Below are positions 40,989 through 53,639 of a DNA stretch of 64,000 nt, in pieces; the first letter of the stretch is position 1; each line of letters begins with the position of its first letter. The stretch is from Canna indica (taxonomy: Eukaryota > Streptophyta > Magnoliopsida > Zingiberales > Cannaceae). The translations under genes and the position numbers were made by a program. The stretch covers positions 35,837,001-35,901,000 of the forward strand of contig CP136890.1 in assembly GCA_034359265.1 (NCBI GenBank), written 5' to 3'. The notes under the pieces are model-generated. The model saw only the letters and a program-made list of their open reading frames with translations, had not been told where the DNA came from and searched no databases.

Positions 40989-43900
40989 CATAGGTGGCAA
41001 TGGGCTATGGGGCCGTGCTAGGCACGACCCGACAGTTCAGGGGTAGGCCTAGCTCGAGCCTGAGCCTGCCCCTTAGGGCTCGGGCTGGGCTCGGGCCGGC
41101 CCGGAACTTTCAAAGCTTTAAAAATAAATCTTGGACGACAATAAGTTTTGAACCACCTACCTTTAGTTTTATTTCAGATGGCTTAACCATTGTACTAAAC
41201 TTTATTATCTAATCTTTAACACATTTTTTATATATAAAGCCGTACAGATTAATAAAAAGATTTTAAAAAAAAAAATCAAATGATAATTAAATTTTTATTT
41301 ATCTTGAATACAAAAATATTCATGAAATGATAAAATAATTTGTTTTAATATTATAATAGATCGCACCTTAAAAAGTTGCCTATGTACTTTCTATAGTTAA
41401 ATTTATACTCCCAAATGATTAAACTATATAAGGATCAGGTCTACGTAGTTCTTTTAAATTTTTAATCATCCGTAGTCCCCAATGATTTAACTTGTACCTG
41501 GACCAGCAGCACCAGCTTCGCTTGTTTGAGCTTCCTCCTCTCCCGATGATGAAGTATTGTGTCCTCCCTTATTTTGTAATCTATCTTCAACATTCAACCA
41601 GTCTTTTAAGCAAATGCACATTTCAAACATTTTTGCATTCATTTGGCTCTTTCTTTCGTTGAGAATTCTATTTCTTGCACTAAAACAAGACTCAGAAGCT
41701 ATTGTAGACACAGGAACAGTTAGTATATCACATGCCATGATCGATGGAAACAATATGATACACATTTTCTTATTTTTTTCACAATGCTAAAATCTCATTA
41801 TCATCTATTTTTTCAGAATGATTATGATCTAGACAAAAAGCCAATTTATTGAAATTAGTAGATTTAGTTTTTTTTATCCTACGACCAAGTTGAGAATTAA
41901 TACTATTTCCACTATCATTTCTTAATCTAAAAAATAGAGATGTTGGCTTATATATAATTGTATCACCAAATTTTGAAGCATAAAATACAAACATAGAATT
42001 TAATAAATTCAAAATTCTAGATTTTTTTCTTCAACATTATTTAATTCCATATCGTTATAATAATCATCCAACAACATATTTAAACCATCAATTTTCATTA
42101 TAGGGTCTAAATTTATTGCTAAACAAAATAAACTAGGTATATCTGACCAATACTTTCTAAATTTAGTTTCCATTGAAGAAATAATTTTTGCAAATAAAGG
42201 ATGATGTCTATGTGAAGAAAATATTTCACTAATACGAACTATATGCGAAAGAGTAAAATTACATATAGGATAATAAACACCGGAAAGTTGTTCGATAGCT
42301 TTATTAAAAAGCTCTAAAATTTGAGTAATATACCCAGCAACTAACCAATCATTATCATTAATTGGATCACCAGGCATATTGTCATTGTAAAACATTGTAA
42401 GGATCTCTTGATATCTTGTAGTAGACATAAGCATATGATATGTTGAATTCCATCTAGTAATAACATCACCATTCAATTTTTTAAATGCTTTATTAAAAGA
42501 TTGACAAAAATTATTAAATTCTTGTGTTCTTGTTTTTGAAGAACGCATATATCTAATAACATCTCTTATTTTTCCTAACATGTATATTTACTAGTTTTAA
42601 ACCATCTTGTACACATAAATTAAGAACATGACAAACACAACGAACATGAAATAATTCACCTTCTAATACTGGCTTAAATAATTGTATAAGGGGAGGAATA
42701 GCAGCATCGTTATTACTAGCATTATCAAAACTAATCGAATTTTTTTAATCATTTATATTATAAAAAGATGTTACAAATCTAATAGCAGAAAAAATGACAA
42801 CATAAGTGTGTGGATATTCAAAAACTTTAAAACTAATTATTCTTTTTTACAAATTAAAATTTTCATCAATCCAATGTGCAATAACACAAATGTAAGAATT
42901 AGTAGTACTTTGACTAGACCAAACATCAGATGTTAAAGAAATTTTAGATTTATTATTTTAAAAACTATTTATTATATTTTCTTTATATATAAAAAATAAT
43001 TTTAAAGCATCCCTTTTCATTGTATTTTGAGTAATTTTTTTATATTTTGGTTGTAAAGTATTTTGAATCCAAGTAGAAAATCTTGGTTGATGAACAAAAC
43101 TAAAAGAAGATTTACTTTGAACAATTAATTTTGCAAGTTCTCAACGTTAAAAATTATGATCATATAAAAAAGTTATTAAACCAGAAGAAGATAAGTTAAG
43201 AATTTGTTGAGCTTGCGTAACCTTAGTGTCATGGCCCTTTGCATGACATAAAAGATGACCAATTCCTCCTGTTGTTGAAGTCGAAAGAATTTTTTTATAT
43301 TTTTTGCACCGAGCTTTTGTTATGAGTCATCAGCTTCAACTATTTTCCCAAAATATTCCCATACCATACTTCTTTTTCTACCTGATGGACATAAATTAAT
43401 AGAAGGACTTGTCTCTATGTCTTGGTTTTGTTGAGTGGTAGGAGTACTAGGAGACATTTCTCCTAATATATTTGATCCAGTTTGTAGAGAATAACCTGAA
43501 ACATCTCTATCCGTCATTAGTAAAAAAGTATAAATATTGTACTAATCAATGAAAAAAAATTAAGATATTAAAAAAAATTGACAGCAGTCTTGAATCTTTG
43601 ATGAACTTAAAAAGTTGTTGACAATAATTGTAAATAAACATAGATTGTTGAGAGAAAGAGTTGAGAGATGAGAATGGAGATAGAAAAAATGAAGAGAATG
43701 AGAGGATATTTATAGAAGATTTTAAATAATAAAATAATAAAATATTTTTAAATTAATCAGGCCTGACTCGGCTAGACCTAGTTTGGCACGCGCTAGGCCT
43801 GGGTCTGAACTAGGTCCGACATGCGTCAGACATTGCTTTGGTCGGGCTAGCACAGCACGCGTGTGCTTGGCCCGCGTGTCGTGCCTGGCATGGCCCACGT

Positions 43901-44020
43901 GCCTAGGGGGCGAGCTCAGCCCACCCCTTGGGCACAGACGGGTCGTGCCCAGCCCGACCCAAAATTCTTTGGGCCAGGCCCGTGCCGCCCATGGGCGGGC
44001 CCGGTCCATTGCCACCTCTA
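40989..44020 (-). mobile_element. hAT transposon 2
   Basis: The 8-bp duplication CCTCCAAC is at 40981-40988 and 44021-44028. The right end is CCATTGCCACCTCTA; the left end CATAGGTGGCAATGG has two changes at its tip. GC-rich subterminal regions (41000-41110 and 43755-44010) flank an AT-rich interior. It is shorter than hAT 1 (3.0 kb) because no LTR is nested. Same family, independent insertion. Confidence 0.9.
41487..43517 (-). pseudogene. hAT 2 transposase, decayed
   Basis: ATG at 43517 opens 65 codons with NLCPSGRKRSMVWEYFGKI, where hAT 1 has stops. A frame change follows before the BED zinc finger (near 43300-43200). The catalytic region is at 42960-42009 (TRWNSTYHMLMSTTRY, PGDPINDNDW, YWSDIPSLFCLAINLDP). 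The dimerisation block SESCFSARNRILNERKSQM is in 41765-41487, which also ends in an acidic SSSGEEEAQTSE tail. The phase change at about 42560-42590 is at the same place as in hAT 1. Confidence 0.85.
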
Positions 44021-44028
44021 CCTCCAAC

Positions 44029-44265
44029 CTTGATTCCACAATCACTAGGGCCAAGCACAATCAAAATGGGGTTATCTTGGTGTGTAACTTACAATTCCAA
44101 AATTTTGCACTAATTGGTTCCTAAGTCCGCTTGCGACATATTTGGATCCCTATATCCCTTGTAGTGGAATGACCTAGTTGGTTGGAAATGGGCTAGTAGT
44201 GGCAATTAGTACAAGCTACTTATATCACTTGCTAAATTTTAGGAGAGTCAAGGATCCAAAAGTTG
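44029..44265. other. Unassigned DNA right of hAT 2
   Basis: No terminus or protein recognised; it runs into a LINE remnant. Confidence 0.35.
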
Positions 44266-44640
44266 GCTATATCCAGCAGAAGTCGTGTCCCATCTCTGTA
44301 ATGAATTGGATTTTAAGTGAAAAAGACTGCTCACTAAGGATAGGCTCAATAGATAAATGGAACGTTCAAGTCGACAAACATGTTTTTTATGTGGAGCTTA
44401 GAACGAAACACACGACCACATTTTCCAAGATTGCCACATCGCAAAGAGCGATTGGCATCTATTCCTTAACCTATGTCGCGTCCCTCACTTCGCCCTCATC
44501 TATCAACCTTGGAGGATGGATTGCCGAGACAAGCAAACAAGCAAGAAGTACAAATACAAACTGGCAATGATTTGGCACAAATGGCACTAGATGTTTTGAC
44601 AACAATAGGAGATCATACACGGAACTTAGAATTGAAGGAC
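44266..44640 (+). pseudogene. LINE reverse-transcriptase zinc-finger remnant
   Basis: In the frame of 44330, the plus strand reads LTKDRLNR, a stop, then TCFLCGA, a stop, NETHDHIFQDC and AKSDWHLFLNLC. This matches the zinc-binding domain that follows reverse transcriptase in plant LINEs (pattern KDRL, CxxC, HDHLFxxC). The 130-codon ORF at 44178-44570 is another frame. Truncated on both sides. Confidence 0.65.
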
Positions 44641-45016
44641 TATTACTTTTGAGACACCTATGACCCCCTTACTTTGATCTTGAGTTCTATTTAATTATTT
44701 CCTTTGCACCATTGGCCTCTAAGACTTTTACTTGTATTTCTCATTACTCTTTACAAAAAAAAAGCTACAAAAAAGGTATGTATTCAATTTTAAGAGAAAC
44801 ATTTTTTGTTAGATCAGGTCATTCTCTTATGCCCCTCAAAGGGTTCGTAATCTTTTCTTATGTTAGCCATTCATCCATCACTCATACAATTAGTAAGCAT
44901 CTTTGATTGAAGCACGTAAAATGTGAATATAAAAATATAAAATTGATATTACATCCGATGTACACCGGATTTAAAAAGATCATATCCAATCCTCCCTCAT
45001 TTATTATCCAATGAAG
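44641..45016. other. Unassigned AT-rich DNA
   Basis: No feature recognised apart from an A-rich run (44755-44780). Confidence 0.4.
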
Positions 45017-45212
45017 CAGGGCGTTTGGTTGCCCGCAAGTACAAATATTGCAAAAAGCATTTGCATGCAAAGGCAAATGTTTGCAAATAGAATTTGCAAC
45101 CTACTGTTTGGTTGCCCGCAAGTAGAGTTGAAACTTCTATTTGCAAGCGTTTGGTTGGCCGCAAATGAAAGTTGCAATTACAGTTGCAACTTGCATCTTC
45201 ATATCTAGGTCT

Positions 45213-45660
45213 TGTAATTTTGGCCTAGTCTAATAGCTCGACACGATAAAATCATGCTCGGGCCACCCATAATCACACCGGGTCAGGGGATGTAGGTTCG
45301 ACCCGACCTTATAGCCTGATAACCAGAAGGCCAGCATGGCACAAATGAGGCTGGAGTGCGCCCTAGGCCTAGCAAGCCTGGCCAACGCTAGGCTAAGCCT
45401 GGCAGTCCTGCGCCAGGCTAGGCCTGACACTAGGTTGGCCCGAGCTCAACTCGGGACCAGCTCGAGCTCGACCCTAGTTTGGCCTGAGTTCGGCCCGAGC
45501 CTGAAGTGGTGATGTCGTGAAGGGCTGGGTCACCCCTTTGGGAACCTGGTCGTGCCAAACACATCCTGACTGGCAACAGGACTAATCGGGCTCGGGACTA
45601 GGCCAACTCAAGCATGACCCATTAGAGTCACAGAGATATCAATCAAATAGAGGTGGATGG
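45213..45660. other. GC-rich patch inside the TIR element
   Basis: Rich in GGCCTAGGC and GGCCCGAGC words, resembling hAT subterminal DNA of this window, but without recognisable ends. No credible protein. Confidence 0.35.
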
Positions 45661-46293
45661 TTAAATATGTCATTTTACTGTAAGACCCGGAAAAGTTTCC
45701 TAAAATAAATATTTGTTTTGGTGCAGCGCGCCGGACCTGGGGGCAGTCGAGTCGAGCTTCAGGATCGTCTCGAGTGAAAAGGTATGACTCGGCTAATGAT
45801 TCATGAAACCTATGTGGATGATTAACTTTCATTTTATGAAATCATACCCTAAAATAAGTTAACTCGAGTCATGTTATGGGTTGAGTCGGAACCCAAGTTG
45901 AGTTCGGGTTTAGTCGAGTCTTGAGGCCATCTTTGGCCATCTTTTACGAATTAAGTGAGTCTTGAGGCCATCTTTGGAAAGATGGATGAGGGAATAAAAC
46001 CCTCTTATTGCAGCCGTGCGACTCACCCTTTGAGTCGCACAAGGCCGCCTAGGGAGAAGAGGAGAAGGAGCAAGGAGGAGGCTTGGGGCTTGGATCGATC
46101 TGGGATTCGTGTCATCGTCGAAAAAATTTCAAGTCGTCGTCACCCGATCCTTGTTTCTCCGAAATCTAGGTGAGTGGTTATGTTTTTGAAGCTTGGGGGA
46201 GGCGGGTAGCCGAAGCCTAGATGGAATAGGTTGAGTTCTCGCGATCCTTCCGACGAATCTTGATTTCCAACGATGTGGTGTTCATTGTTTTAT

Positions 46294-48606
46294 TGTCATG
46301 CCCCAACTCAGGGTCACGTGACCGGCCAGGGTATACGTGCCTATACCCCGAAGCCTAACCCATGCACATGCCAACATCATAAACAACAAGTAAATAACAG
46401 CTTTTAATAATAAAAGAACCAAAATTGATTTTCATTTCAAAATAACAAGGTTTTAAATACGTATCTCAAGTGCGGAAATAAATCGAAGAGCAACAGTTCT
46501 TTTAAAAAATAAAACTGAATAAAACGTGAATGTTCCCACAGGACTACAACTCCAAATACCAAAATAAAAGTGCATGACAACCTACTACAGACTCGACTAC
46601 GACTCCTAACTAGGACTGCTATGAGATCATGTGGCTCCTCTGCCCTCCAGCTGCGCCAAGTGCTCCAGCCCACCTCACTGGTCAGGCTCTACAAAACAAA
46701 ACAAAACAACGACAATGGGTGAGTTCAAAAAACTCGGAGAGTGGCTTTATTCGCCCTCACAAATAAACACAGAGATAATATAAATAAATTCTATCTCTAA
46801 AAAGGCCACATCACCAAAAATGTGACTAGCTACGAAGCCAACAGGCCACCCATGCCCACGGCATCTAGTTCTTCAAAGAGGTGCATTAGACTGAAGCCCT
46901 ACCATGCTCGAAGGCAACGTCACCTAAAAATGTGCATCAGGTCGAGCCCTACCATGACCAAAGGCAACATCACCATCAAGAGGTGCATCGGATCGAATCC
47001 CCACCATGCCTAAAGGCAACATCACCATCAAGAGGTGCAACGGGTCGAATCCCTACCATGCCTAAAGGTAACCACACACATATCATAATAATCGGGGGCC
47101 CTCCGAACTTATCCTGCAGGTTGGGAATTTACATCCAACCACACAGGCGTAGCCCGTAACCTAGCTCCTAAATGTGCTGCTCCGCCATTCCCAAGGATAT
47201 GACACATCAAGACCTAAGTCAAGATTCTCCTACGATGTACTAAGGGTGTCCTCACTATGAAGCGTCTCAACACCTCAAACCCGACTCTTATCCCTTAGAC
47301 CCACAACGTCATGAACCCGTGTGGTTTTATTTCATGAATACCTTGTAAGTTAGTTCATAACAGATTATGCTCAACCTTAGACCCAATTTTAATTATAGAA
47401 TTAAAATCTAGATCATCTCAATTAGGGTTTTATTTTAGAGTTTTGTTTTGCCCAGAAGTGCTGTATATACCCAGAATCTACTCTTCAAAGTGTATCCTGT
47501 GTTTCCAAACTATATTTTCTGATCAAAACGATAGGTTACACAACTATAATCAAAGATCAAATCACGTAATAATAGAGAAATAAAAAATCAGCCCATATTC
47601 AATAAACATCACATAAATTTTAGAAAGCTGAAATTTCCAGCACAATATGAAATAAAATTCAAATTTTGCAGAATTAAATTTCTAAATTTCTAACATCACA
47701 TATTCAAGTCATCATGCCAATCATGCATACAATCTCATAATTTTTACTAAATAAAAACTAACACATATAACAAGAATTTCTTAATCAAGAATCAAGCATT
47801 AAGATCAAGAACCCCTTCTCAAGAACCCTTAATTAGTCATTATCAAGATCTTAATCCTACCACATGATTTCTAACAAAATCACAAATTTAATCCTAAGCA
47901 TGGAATCCACAAATCAATAAACCAAATTAGGAGAATAAATCATGATTTGCACATCAAGAAAACATGACAAGAACTCCAAGAAAATCCAAGAACAAGGCAT
48001 AAATACCGAGCCGTCACAAACAGCTTCAAAAAATTTGATTAAAAACCCGAAGAGAGAGGGTAAACCACTCACCTTGATTAGGAAAATGATTTAAAAAAGA
48101 ACTTCCAAGTGGCGATATTCAAATCCGGCCTCAAAGGGGGCGACTCGACTCAACAAGGGAGAAAGAGTGGCGGCGACTCCTTTCTCAACTTTTTAGGTGG
48201 CTCCAAAATAGGAGCAACAAGCCATGAGGAGATTTTATACATCCTCCTCAACCCTAACCCCTTAAATTATTAATTCACAACCCGCATCCACCTTAAGCCA
48301 AAACCAAAACCCGCTAACCCAATAGACTTAAATAATTTAATTAATCTCATTCTAATAAATCACAAATAATTAATTAAATACTCATATGAACATAATTAGC
48401 AATTATGCACACACAACACCAAATTAAATACTCTCAACCACCCAAGCCTAAAAATTCATAAATTCATAAATTTATATTCTACTTACCCGAGCTCGCAAGC
48501 TCGCTCCGGACCATGAGTCGACTCGACTCGACCATGAACTAGTCCGCTAAGCTGGAAAATACACATAAAAGGAAAAATAATAAATTTAAATATCTGGCAT
48601 GTTACA
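46294..48606 (-). mobile_element. Solo LTR S3 (S4 family)
   Basis: On the plus strand it runs TGTCATGCCCC to CATGTTACA; TTTAT is duplicated at 46289-46293 and 48607-48611. The reverse complement begins TGTAACATGCCAG and ends GGGGCATGACA, as in S4. Minisatellite at 46845-47075. Confidence 0.85.
46845..47075 (-). repeat. About 56-bp minisatellite in S3, about 4 copies
   Basis: Units contain CCATGCCTAAAGGCAACATC, ACCATCAAGAGGTGCA and GGTCGAATCCC. The related LTR S4 has one copy of this unit (near 26161-26190), next to its own expanded array. Confidence 0.8.
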
Positions 48607-50574
48607 TTTATGAGATTTCTTATCGGAACTCACTATTTTCTTCGTCGTTTTGCAAGATCTTAGGGCTGCCGAGTCATGGGAAAAGGGGAAAGGTCATGCC
48701 GAAATTTTCTCCAATTCCCTTGACGGCAAGAAGGCCCTTAGATGACCTTATATCACTGTTTGATGTAGTTTCCTTTGTACATCTCGCGTATTATGAAGTA
48801 TGCTCTCCCTAGAAATCCCTTGAAGTGGCCGAACGAACCCTACAACTCATGAAGAGGGTTCGGCCAAGGGTGAGGAAAAGGTAAATTAGTTCATTAGTAT
48901 TTGAGTTGTATGCGGAATTGAAGAGGTAAAGATATAGCTAGAATCCCCTCCCTCTTTTCCTACCACAAGGGTCATGGCCGAGCAAGGTCTTCCTTGCTCA
49001 TGGTTCGGCCAAGGTTAGGGAGAGGAGGAGAGATTAACTTTAGATAGAAATTGCATGATTATAAGGATCATACATAGAGATATGACAATACTTAGGAAGA
49101 ACACCAAACTTAGCAAGTAGCTTGATTGATTTTGAATTGTAGAAATGGTTGTTTTATAACCATTCTTAGCATTTGATCCTTAAACTTTGGATGTTGACAT
49201 TGTTACCATGTTTTGAATTTCATACATGTTATTTAAATTCATTACTACCTTGCCATGCTAGATAGTTGCTCCTTAATGTGCTAATATTCCTAAGGTAGTA
49301 TAAAAATTGCTATGTATATACATTGTGGTCATATATGATGAAGGTTGCAATATTTGAATATTTTCCTTTGGATTATACATGCTGCCTTAAATGTTCTTGG
49401 GTGGTATTCCAAGGTCGACACATGGAAATTCTCACCCAAGGCAGTGTAGAAGGATGGGTAACATGTAAGGCATCACTAAACGTTAATAGCACATATATGG
49501 AAACTTAGTTAGGAGACGATAACACTTCTATGACTCCTTATATACTTTTGGAAATTTACAACTCGTAGGTGATCATATATTGAAAGGGCGGCATAAATTA
49601 TTGACCCGGTAGCCGAACTTAGGCCAGATACGGGCAAATGCCCGAAGTGTATATATATGGAAACTCTAGGATATTGATTGTGCGATGTGTTTGAGATGGT
49701 CCGCCGAGGAGCGACGAGGTCGGAAATGACCAATGCTCAGCTCGGCCAGTATTGGGTCTAGAGGTGCGCCAGCGGGCCCACTAGGTGCCAGACCCCAGTT
49801 GAGTGGGACTAGCTATCCGTACCCCAAGCGGTGTCCGAAGACTAGTGGACCATCCTAGTCGACGGCCCGGGATTGTTTGCTTACTTCTTGAGATGATGTG
49901 GCCAATGACTAGTATGATACTATCGGATATGGTAGGGATGGATGTAGTCGGGATATTATTCTATGAGTAGGCCTAAGGGCCGGATGCCGAAGGCTTGATA
50001 AGCCGAGATGGCAAGTTATCATATTCAGTTGGTACAAATGGATCCGTTGGGGTCGGTAATCGCATTAGAAGTAAACTTTACCTCCTTGTATATTTATTTA
50101 ATGCCTTATATGATATATGCATGATTGAGACTTATGTGGAGGTTCATTTAAGCCACTCACTGAGTCCCAAGTGGACTCACAGTTTACTCTTATTTTTGCA
50201 GAGCATGAGCAGTGACTTGGTATATCGACATGGTGCAGCTGGTAGGCGGAAGGCGGTGCCATATCTCGTAGCGACGTCCATGAGTCTTAGACTAGTGCTT
50301 AGTAGTGTTTGGTTTTGTTTCTGCACTGACAGTTGTAATTGAAAAAGTATTGTAGAATCTTCTTTCTTGAACCTTCGATTTCTTTGATGTTGATGTTTCT
50401 ATTCGTTTTGGAAAACATATGGATTGTGACTTTGTAAACTTTTTTTTAAGTATGATGAGATTTCTTTTACTCGATGTGTCTTGACTTTATTAGTGTCAGT
50501 GTAGACAGTAGGCTACATGGCAGGAGGTAGGCCCTGACCGGTCACACTACCCTCAGTTGGGGTGTGACATTTAC

Positions 50575-51060
50575 CCCCAACAATAATTGATCGGCTACAA
50601 CAGAATCAATTCGATCTAGAATAATATTATTTTATACACTAAATCACCTTTTAGTTTAGTAAAAATGTTTTATATTATTTAATTATTTATCAAAATAAAT
50701 TAATACTTTTTAATTATTATATAATAGTGAAAATATAAAAACAAATCTATCAAACGACATCAAATCTAAAATCTGACACTACCATCACGTTCAGTGCGCG
50801 AAAACCTACAACTTCGATATTTATCTCGTCTCCATCCGACGATTCTAAGTCGCTCAAATTAATTATTTTCTAATACTTAAATTATTATATTTGCAGCCCG
50901 CAATCTTGTATTGCAGGCTTTTCGGACTATAATTTTATTTGCAGTCTGCGAATGATATTAGAGACATAATTTGTAACTATTAAATGTTGCAAAAGATTTT
51001 TGCAGTCAACCAAACAAATTTTTTATCTAAATGGTACAATTAGAGTTGCTGCATTAACAC
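50575..51060. other. Non-coding remainder of the TIR element
   Basis: AT-rich, with subterminal GCAGCCCGCAA/TTGCAG motifs towards the right end. No gene. Confidence 0.5.
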
Positions 51061-51082
51061 TTGCGGGCAACCAAATACGATC

Positions 51083-52110
51083 ACTTCAAAGCAATCGGGT
51101 GAATCAGGTGACTTAATAGGGGTGTTTGAGGGGAATAGTTATTCATTCCCAATTTATTCCTTATGAAATACTATTTCCTTGTTACAATGGTCTTCCAAAA
51201 TTTAGTCTTCGATCCAAAAGTTTACAATTGACTATGATTTTGCTCATTCTACCTTTTTGCTTATCTGAGTTATCTTTAAAAGATTTGTGCTATCACTCTG
51301 TAAACCATCTTAAACCTGAGCTTGAACCCAATGATTCAAGCATTGAATCCTTCAAGAATTATCAAGCATCAAATGTAGCTAAATCATCGTGGAAGCATGT
51401 CTATAATATTATTTGCATTCTACGCTCTCTTTATCATTTTTCTTATTTATTTTTTTATATCTTTCATTTACCTTTGAGACTTATTAGCTGTAAAGGTCAC
51501 GATGTCATAGTGTTCTTGTTGATTATGCATACATAATTCCATGTATATGCTAGAATAAGGTTTTTCTCGAACTAGAGGTATTGAGGAACCGTTGGTGTCA
51601 AGGGAGAAACCTCAATTAGTAAATCTTCTTGAAAGAAAATGGCTTTCTATAGGATTATGTTGAAATCATACGGGACTGCTTAGGTAGTAGATTTAAGTTT
51701 AGTTAGCATTGCTTAAATTGTGTCATATATACTTGCTTATATTTTTATCTTGCTTATATATTCTTACTTGATTAATCACTAAAATTTATCATCTACCATC
51801 ACTCCAACAAAAGTGATAATTATAGGCAATTATTAAAAAATATATAATTGTTTGTCTCTAAATATATGATTTAGAGATAATAAAAAATATTTATCTTTAG
51901 TGATGATCTGCAGCCCAATCACCAATCTCGCCTTCAATCTCCTCCAATATCACCAATCTACAACCCTATCACCATAAAACAAAATAAAGAATCATCTAGA
52001 TTCCTCTTCTCACTTCACCCTGCCAATCTAGGGCACACTTTCCCCTCCGTTCTTCACCACCGATCGTCGCCCGTCGCTTCCTCCGTCCCCACGATCAGTA
52101 AGTCTCCCGA
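51083..52110. other. Unassigned; possible LTR remnant
   Basis: GGGGTGTTTGAGGGGAATAG at 51119 resembles a Tourist-like end without partner. About 51640-51790 (GGACTGCTTAGGTAGTAG, TTAGCATTGCTTAA) resembles the R/U5 region of the local Sirevirus LTRs. The 136-codon ORF at 51126-51536 matches nothing I know. Confidence 0.35.
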
Positions 52111-52210
52111 CACTACAAGAAAATAGGATTTCACCGACAGATTTATTACCAACGAACTGTTTCTGTTGGTATTACCAACAAAATCACCAACGGATATATA
52201 TTTTATTGGT
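52111..52210 (+). mobile_element. CACTA transposon 5' terminus
   Basis: CACTACAAGAAAA is the classic CACTA inverted repeat. Subterminal repeats follow: ACCGACAG, ACCAACGAAC, TTGGTATTACCAAC, ACCAACGG, ATTGGTAA. The matching 3' end (TTTTCTTGTAGTG) was not found in the window. It may be the 5' end of the element whose transposase lies at 58282-61602, but decay in between leaves that open. Confidence 0.75.
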
Positions 52211-52299
52211 AAAATTTACAAAATCCTATGTTTTTTTCCATTCCCTCTCTTTTTTCCAGGGACCACACGCTTCCCCCCATCCGACAAAACTTACGCCCT

Positions 52300-52550
52300 T
52301 TTTTTTCTCCAGTCGCAAGTCCGCGACACTTCCCCTCCGACCAAATCTCTCAAGCCGTGACACTTCTCCTCCGACCAAATCTAGCGCTCCTTCCTTTTCT
52401 CCAGCCGTGAGTCGGTGACACTTCCCCTCCGACCAAATCTCTCAAGCCGCGACACTTCTCCTCCGACCAAATCTAGCGCTCCTTCCTTTTCTCCAGCCGC
52501 GACACTTCCCCTCCGACCAAATTTTGCGCCCCTTTCACTTCCCCAACCTG
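52300..52550 (+). repeat. GC-rich tandem repeats behind CACTA end
   Basis: Two copies of a unit of about 116 bp built from CGACACTTCCCCTCCGACC, AAATCTCTCAAGCCG and TAGCGCTCCTTCCTTTTCTCC. Open frames over 52166-52418 result from the repeats. GC-rich repeat DNA behind the 5' end is common in CACTA elements. Confidence 0.75.
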
Positions 52551-52639
52551 GGATGTGGCCGGTGTCTGCTTGATTTTGATCCTTTTAGCTCTCGTCATTG
52601 AGCGTGCCCTACATGGATTAACCCTGGTTTGCAACATCT

Positions 52640-52890
52640 CTTCCCCTCTCTCTTCTACCTTAATCCATGGCTAAATGCTCGTCTTGTGATGGTGTTTTCA
52701 CTAGTTGCTCAAGAGGAGAAAGAGGAAAACCCTCAACTAGGCTCTCAATAAGCAAGTAATTATATTCTCTTCTACCTTAATCCCTGGCTAAATGCTCATC
52801 TTGTGATGGTGTTTTCACATGGCTAAATGCTCATCTCCTTCCTTTTTTTTCATACTCAATAAGCAAGTAATTATATTCTCATGACCTGAA
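52640..52890 (+). repeat. Imperfect duplication
   Basis: TCTTCTACCTTAATCC(A/C)TGG and GGCTAAATGCTC(G/A)TCTTG occur near 52650 and 52772. CAATAAGCAAGTAATTATA occurs near 52746 and 52857. Tandem duplication of about 115 bp, no gene. Confidence 0.7.
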
Positions 52891-53375
52891 ATCTAGCCAC
52901 TTGTTGAACAAGATTCGAAAGTACTGACACACTTTCTTACAATATTTGGTTGAATTTTAACTGATTTGATCCAAGTACACAAATTCGTCACTAGATTTTG
53001 TACATATGGTTAGTTAGAAGAGTGATAGGCTATGACATATATGAGTCACCAGATCTTCTAATCTCTACCACTAAAATATTTTTTGGTTTCATTCAGTTAT
53101 CTTCGCCATCTTATTTTTATGATACAAATTAGATTTTCATGCATTCACCGAAATGTAGCTTTTACCTTCTAGTTTCTTTGGATGTTCAATTGGTATAGAA
53201 GAGCATTTTGCAGAGGAAGACTTGATTTAATATTTATCCAAATAGATTGTGTTTGTGCCTTACCTTAGGCAGCTCATATAACATTGCCACATTCTTAATT
53301 TTACTACTTGATTTCATGTTTAGTAACTGTTATGTTTCACATGTTATCTTAACAAATCGCAAAGCAACACGAAAC

Positions 53376-53560
53376 AGGTCTGTGAAGAAAGATATGAGTC
53401 ATGCTCTGGTGCTGATAACACTCCACTAGCAAAGCATGTGGTTTCATCGGAAGATGATGTGGATAGAGCTTGTTTGAGTGATTCTAGATTAGTCCAGTGT
53501 CTGCAGATACAGCGATAGAGCAGTAGTAGAGGATGGAGTTGAAATTTATTCAATTGGTGA
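53376..53560 (+). other. Exon-like open segment, possible captured gene piece
   Basis: Preceded by ACACGAAACAG and open for about 45 codons (VCEERYESCSGADNTPLAK, then VVSSEDDVDRACLSDSRL), denser in coding-like composition than its AT-rich flanks. I do not recognise the protein. It ends in a stop. The minus-strand ORF 53344-53583 overlaps it. Confidence 0.3.
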
Positions 53561-53639
53561 TGTTTAAATACTAAGCCACTCACTACTTAGTAGTTGATAC
53601 TAATTTTATACTATGTTTACTCTTCACTAGTTTCTAGAA

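Larger units (their letters stand above)
45680..50569 (+). mobile_element. Solo LTR S2 with S3 nested inside
   Basis: TGTAAGACCCGG to GGGGTGTGACA, with TTTAC duplicated at 45675-45679 and 50570-50574. Without S3 it is about 2.57 kb. It matches S1 at both ends and in blocks such as AGTCGTCG, GGTTCGGCCAAGG and GAGCATGAGCAGT. No internal retrotransposon sequence. The ORFs over 49323-50342 are LTR shadows. Confidence 0.85.
45019..51082. mobile_element. TIR element enlarged by nested LTRs
   Basis: The left end GCGTTTGGTTGCCCGCAAGT (45019) faces the inverted right end ACTTGCGGGCAACCAAATACG (about 51062-51082). Subterminal copies of TTGGTTGCCCGCAAGT recur at 45109-45125, and TTGCAAATAG/GTTGCAAC-type motifs lie near both ends. 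After removing solo LTR S2 about 1.2 kb remains without coding capacity, so it is a non-autonomous DNA transposon. Target duplications are not clear; superfamily not assigned (hAT or PIF/Harbinger are possible). Confidence 0.6.

Noticed and set aside
45213..45660. Third hAT copy
   Set aside because: Composition resembles hAT subterminal DNA, but no TAGAGGTGGCAA-type paired ends or 8-bp duplication were found.
51126..51536. 136-codon ORF as a host gene
   Set aside because: AT-rich, hydrophobic low-complexity translation without known motif, next to transposon ends.
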